A stretch of 64,000 nt of DNA from Bacteroidota bacterium (GTDB lineage Bacteria; Bacteroidota; Bacteroidia; Bacteroidales; P3): the NCBI GenBank assembly GCA_017860255.1, contig JAFNAR010000002.1:90389-154388 (forward strand), in the 5' to 3' direction. Positions within the stretch are counted from its first letter, which is position 1. Each line of letters begins with the position of its first letter. Below are positions 60,813-64,000 of the stretch, in pieces. Under the pieces are notes generated by a model. That model did no database searches and was not told the DNA's origin. It was given only the letters and a program-made list of their open reading frames with translations. Position numbers and translations under genes: made by a program.

Positions 60813-62663
60813 ATGAGCGATAAGATTAAACATGAATGTGGAATTGCAATGCTTCGTTTGTTGAAGCCATTGGATTACTACGAAAAAAAGTACGGAAATA
60901 AATTCTGGGGCTTAAACAAAATGTATCTTCTAATGGAAAAACAGCACAATAGAGGACAAGACGGTGCTGGTTTGGCTTCAGTTAAGTTTAACACTGAGCC
61001 AGGCGTTCCATACATCAACATTGAAAAAAGCAATAGCAATACTCCAATTCAAGATGTTATTTCAAGAGCTTTTGCAAATGAGAAGTTTGTAAGCGAATTG
61101 TATTTAGGACATTTACGCTATGGAACATTCGGAAAGAATGAAATAGAAAACCTTCATCCTTTTTTGCGTGAGAGCAATTGGAAAACTCGTTCAGTTATTC
61201 TTGCAGGAAACTTCAACCTAACCAATATTGATGAAATGATGGATAAGTTGGTTGAACTTGGTCAACACCCTGTTAAAACAGCCGACACAGCAGTTATATT
61301 GGAGAAGATAGGTCATTTTGTGGATAAGGAAGTTGAAATCCTATTTCGCAAATACAAAGACCAGGGAATGGATAATATGACAATTACTAATAAGATTGCA
61401 GAAGAAATAAATATTGCAAAAATTCTACAACAATCATCAAAACGTTGGGATGGTGGATATGTTATGGGAGGAATTTTAGGACATGGAGATGCTTTTGTTT
61501 TAAGAGATCCAAATGGAATTAGACCTTGCTTCTACTATTATAACGATGAATTTGTTGTTGCAGCCTCTGAACGCCCAACCATTCTAACTGCTCTTAATAT
61601 GAAAAGAGATGAAGTGAAAGAATTGGGATGTGGAGAAGCCTTAATTATTAAACGTGATGGTAGAATTAGTGTTGAACAAATTCTTCCTGCAGCTGAAAAA
61701 CCTGCAAAATGCTCCTTCGAAAGAATTTACTTCTCTCGTGGTACCGATTCATCAATTTATCAAGAAAGAAAGAACTTAGGACGCAACCTGAGAGAATCTG
61801 TTCTAAAAGCAATTAACTACGATTTAAACAACACAATTATATCCTATATACCAAACACAGCTTCCGTTGCTTTTCAAGGCTTAGCACAATCTTTGAATGA
61901 TTATACAAATCAAATAAGGGTTAATAAAATTTTAGAAAAGCAAAAAAATGGAGTTCTATCAAAAGAAGAACTTGAACAAATCTTTTCTCAAGACTGCGTT
62001 AGAAGAGATTATTTGGTTGTAAAAGACGTGAAGATGAGAACCTTTATTACCAATGCTAACGATAGAGATGATATGGTGGCTCACGTTTACGATGTAACCT
62101 ACGGACAGATTAAAGACAATGTTGACAATCTTGTTGTTTTGGACGATAGCATTGTTAGAGGAACAACACTTAAACAAAGCATATTAAGAATAATTGACAG
62201 ACTTAATCCAAAGAAAATAGTTGTTGCATCATCAGCACCTCAAATACGCTACCCTGACTGCTATGGAATTGATATGTCAAGAATGAATGAGTTTATTGCT
62301 TTCAATGCAACCATTGCCCTTTTGAAAGAAAAAAACCTTACACATATCATTGATGAAGTTTATCAAAAATGTAAAGCTCAAGTTGATCTTCCAAGTGAAG
62401 AGATTGTAAACTATGTTAGAGAAATCTACAAACCATTTACAAATGAGCAGATAACAGCTAAGATAACACAATTGCTAACCCCTGAAGACTGCAAAGCCGA
62501 AGTTGAAATAGTATTCCAAACAATTGAAGGCTTACATGAGGCTTGTCCAAATCACACAGGAGACTGGTATTTCACAGGCAACTATCCAACACCAGGAGGA
62601 AATAAAGTGGTTAATCAAGCCTTTATCAATTTCTACGAAGGTAATTCAAAAAGAGCTTATTAA
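60813..62663 (+). CDS. purF: Amidophosphoribosyltransferase-like protein (PurF family)
   Basis: 616 residues. An N-terminal class II glutaminase with the nucleophile Cys as C9 in HECGIAML, after a short leader, and RGQDGAGLASV, HLRYGTFGKNE follows. The C-terminal phosphoribosyltransferase half has the PRPP loop VVLDDSIVRGTTL (~441-453) and ASSAPQIRYPDCYGIDM. It is the longer, Bacteroidota-type PurF; a second, canonical purF may exist elsewhere in the genome. It makes phosphoribosylamine for purines. It starts 5 bp after nadE and is followed by a terminator. Confidence 0.9.
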   Translation: MSDKIKHECGIAMLRLLKPLDYYEKKYGNKFWGLNKMYLLMEKQHNRGQDGAGLASVKFNTEPGVPYINIEKSNSNTPIQDVISRAFANEKFVSELYLGHLRYGTFGKNEIENLHPFLRESNWKTRSVILAGNFNLTNIDEMMDKLVELGQHPVKTADTAVILEKIGHFVDKEVEILFRKYKDQGMDNMTITNKIAEEINIAKILQQSSKRWDGGYVMGGILGHGDAFVLRDPNGIRPCFYYYNDEFVVAASERPTILTALNMKRDEVKELGCGEALIIKRDGRISVEQILPAAEKPAKCSFERIYFSRGTDSSIYQERKNLGRNLRESVLKAINYDLNNTIISYIPNTASVAFQGLAQSLNDYTNQIRVNKILEKQKNGVLSKEELEQIFSQDCVRRDYLVVKDVKMRTFITNANDRDDMVAHVYDVTYGQIKDNVDNLVVLDDSIVRGTTLKQSILRIIDRLNPKKIVVASSAPQIRYPDCYGIDMSRMNEFIAFNATIALLKEKNLTHIIDEVYQKCKAQVDLPSEEIVNYVREIYKPFTNEQITAKITQLLTPEDCKAEVEIVFQTIEGLHEACPNHTGDWYFTGNYPTPGGNKVVNQAFINFYEGNSKRAY

Positions 62664-62696
62664 TACAAAAAATAAAACAAAGATTTTCTTAAAAAC

Positions 62697-62728
62697 AAAG
62701 TGCGGGATAAATAACTCCCGCACTTTTT
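62697..62728 (+). terminator. Intrinsic terminator of the ileS-purF gene string
   Basis: AAAGTGCGGGA (62697-62707) pairs exactly with TCCCGCACTTT (62716-62726), followed by T residues. Confidence 0.92.
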
Positions 62729-62755
62729 GTTTCTATAAGTTAATGCAATTTAATC

Positions 62756-63045
62756 TTTGTCGCTTTGCAGAACAATGAAATAAAACGATATGAAAAGCAT
62801 TTTCAAACGTCCGATTTTATAGGACATTTGCGTTGTGCGGGATATGAATTATCGTTTTACCGCTTAATTATAATTTGAAATAGTGCACAATGGTAACCTA
62901 ACATAACTTGACTGCATTTTTCAGTTGGTTACTATCTGTAACTAACTTATTCTCTCCCATAATTATACTTAAAATTTCAAACCGTTACAAATTGTCACGG
63001 TTTGGTTTTCGTTGTGCGGCATTGCTTATCGACTTTGTCGCTTTG
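62756..63045. repeat. Intergenic region with nested repeated words and hairpins
   Basis: TTTGTCGCTTTG occurs at 62756 and 63034, and GTTGTGCGG at 62832 and 63011, a nested A-B...B-A order with the words in direct orientation. Inverted repeats lie at 62923-62947 (AGTTGGTTAC/GTAACTAACT, one wobble) and 62978-63004 (CAAACCGT/ACGGTTTG). No ORF or promoter; it may be a decayed mobile or repeat element. Confidence 0.5.
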
Positions 63046-63079
63046 TAAAGCAAAGTAATATCACACAAACAAAAACATC

Positions 63080-63769
63080 CTACCTCACAATATTATAATC
63101 CGTCAATTCAAACAAAACTCTTACTTCACTGCTCGGAGGATAATCAGTTTCCTCACGCTTAATCAAACCAACACCCTTAGCATAATAGTCCCTATAGTAG
63201 AAACAAAGCTCAGGAGGAAGCATAAAAGCCCTGTTATATAAAACAGTAACTATAACATCATTATAAGTAACACCATTAACAATTATGGTAGTATCCACAG
63301 CAACGGTCATACCTATGTTTTGATTTCCAAATTCAGAAGCACTCTGATAAAAAACACCACCCAGAGTTTCTGAAAGAATACCCTTCCAGGCAGGTTCATT
63401 ATGACTGCCCCTGAAATTACTAATTTCATAACGCAAAATTAAAACATCACCATAAATTGAATTAGGGTAAAACTTGGGCAAGACTATAGTGTCGTCAACA
63501 TATTCTACTCCGTAGTAATCAAGATACCTTCTATAAATATACAGCTGATAATCCTCCATAACCCTGAGAGTGTCAGTGTTGTTATAAACCCAATAAGAGC
63601 CAGGGAAAGCAGGAAAATACTCCTTAGGCAAAATAGTATCATAATCAGGAACGGCAGGAGAAGGACGAGGAGTAGAAAAAGGCTCTGGAAAAACAAAATC
63701 ATCCTCACCATCACAAGCAATAAAGCCAATAGACAGGCAAAGCATCAAAAACAACAATAATCTTTTCAT
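63080..63769 (-). CDS. Hypothetical lipoprotein
   Basis: 229 residues. The signal MKRLLLFLMLCLSIGFIAC has a lipobox (FIAC, Cys19), followed by an acidic DGEDDF stretch that in this phylum may mark export to the surface (a lipoprotein export signal-like run), then a Pro-rich linker (FSTPRPSPAVPDYDT). The body has FPAFPGSYWVYNNTDTLRVM and is mostly beta. No family recognised. The -7 box ends 4 bp before the ATG, so the mRNA is probably leaderless. Confidence 0.8.
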   Translation of the reverse strand: MKRLLLFLMLCLSIGFIACDGEDDFVFPEPFSTPRPSPAVPDYDTILPKEYFPAFPGSYWVYNNTDTLRVMEDYQLYIYRRYLDYYGVEYVDDTIVLPKFYPNSIYGDVLILRYEISNFRGSHNEPAWKGILSETLGGVFYQSASEFGNQNIGMTVAVDTTIIVNGVTYNDVIVTVLYNRAFMLPPELCFYYRDYYAKGVGLIKREETDYPPSSEVRVLFELTDYNIVR

Positions 63770-63773
63770 AATA

Positions 63774-63781
63774 CAAAAGTA
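63774..63781 (-). promoter_or_regulatory. -7 promoter box for the lipoprotein gene
   Basis: The minus strand reads TACTTTTG, 4 bp before the ATG at 63769. Confidence 0.6.
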
Positions 63782-64000
63782 TTAAAGACAGATATTAAGG
63801 TTAATTATAAAAGCAAAGGTATAATTTAAAATAACATATTCGGATTATTATTGAGAAAATATTTTTCAGAAAGGGATATTATATTTATTAAGGGATAAAG
63901 CATCGGATTATAAATCATGAGCGGTAGGAAGATTTTATAATTATTTAACACATTGAAATACAATAATATGCTTGCGTATATCAGGTAATTATTGTAACTT

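Noticed and set aside
63782..64000. Features in the last 220 bp
   Set aside because: AAGGGATA occurs at 63871 and 63890, but the spacing is 19 bp and there are only two copies, so I do not call it another array. No ORF or promoter beyond the lipoprotein box was seen.

Overview
The window looks like chromosomal DNA from an AT-rich member of the Bacteroidota, most likely Bacteroidales. The evidence is a type IX secretion (Por-type) sorting domain, a GldA-like ATPase, DUF1573 proteins, PorT-like outer membrane barrels, very few Shine-Dalgarno sequences, and many copies of the Bacteroidota -7 promoter box TAnnTTTG (several with the partner TTTG 19-20 bp upstream). There are no rRNA genes, no cas genes and no complete insertion sequence.

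Layout. 0-7 kb: partial gene, GH25 lysozyme, 2-hydroxyacid dehydrogenase, tRNA-Ser, a RluA-like protein lacking the catalytic Asp, GldA-like ATPase, gap and fhs. 7.0-8.65 kb: a frameshifted Fic gene between paired hairpin repeats, followed by a second, synonymously diverged copy of the fhs 3' end, as expected of an insertion at that site. 8.9-17 kb: a giant T9SS-type adhesin whose sorting domain is out of frame, with a LytS/LytTR two-component pair upstream and three 21-bp-phased repeats between them. 17-19.4 kb: cysK-cysE behind a 31-codon leader ORF with a Cys-Cys-Cys-Met run. 19.4-21.3 kb: GC-rich repeat array, HU-like protein, and a 0.53-kb tandem duplication carrying a candidate small RNA and a copy of the 3' end of the adjacent aminotransferase gene. 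21.2-25.9 kb: aminotransferase, two DUF1573 proteins, and a wlbB-wlbA-FemAB surface-sugar operon.

26-34.6 kb is one long minus-strand stress-type cluster: glycosyltransferase fused to a toroid domain, GH130 protein, AI-2E-type permease, several small membrane or envelope proteins, CsbD, a cupin and an AraC regulator. Two matching 21-bp sites sit at identical distance from weak -7 boxes ahead of csbD and the cupin. 34.9-42.2 kb: outer membrane barrel, transglutaminase-like protein, S41 protease and a PpiD/SurA-like foldase.

42.2-49.7 kb is the most unusual region. Three paralogous YD-repeat proteins alternate with a PD-(D/E)XK nuclease, a DEDDh exonuclease and a WYL protein. Five of the six genes form one tight operon with two identical 23-bp gene overlaps, followed by a DUF4143-type ATPase behind two palindromes. 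49.7-64 kb: folK, a flippase, a truncated secreted protein ending in a 31-bp inverted repeat, a second FemAB protein, dut, tRNA-Val, ileS-recA-nadE-purF, and a lipoprotein.

A theme across the window is a set of six intergenic arrays (8.7, 19.4, 42.3, 42.5, 48.3 and 52.6 kb). Each has 4-8 units with an almost exact 21- or 22-bp period but its own core word. All identifications are by reading motifs; no database search was run.
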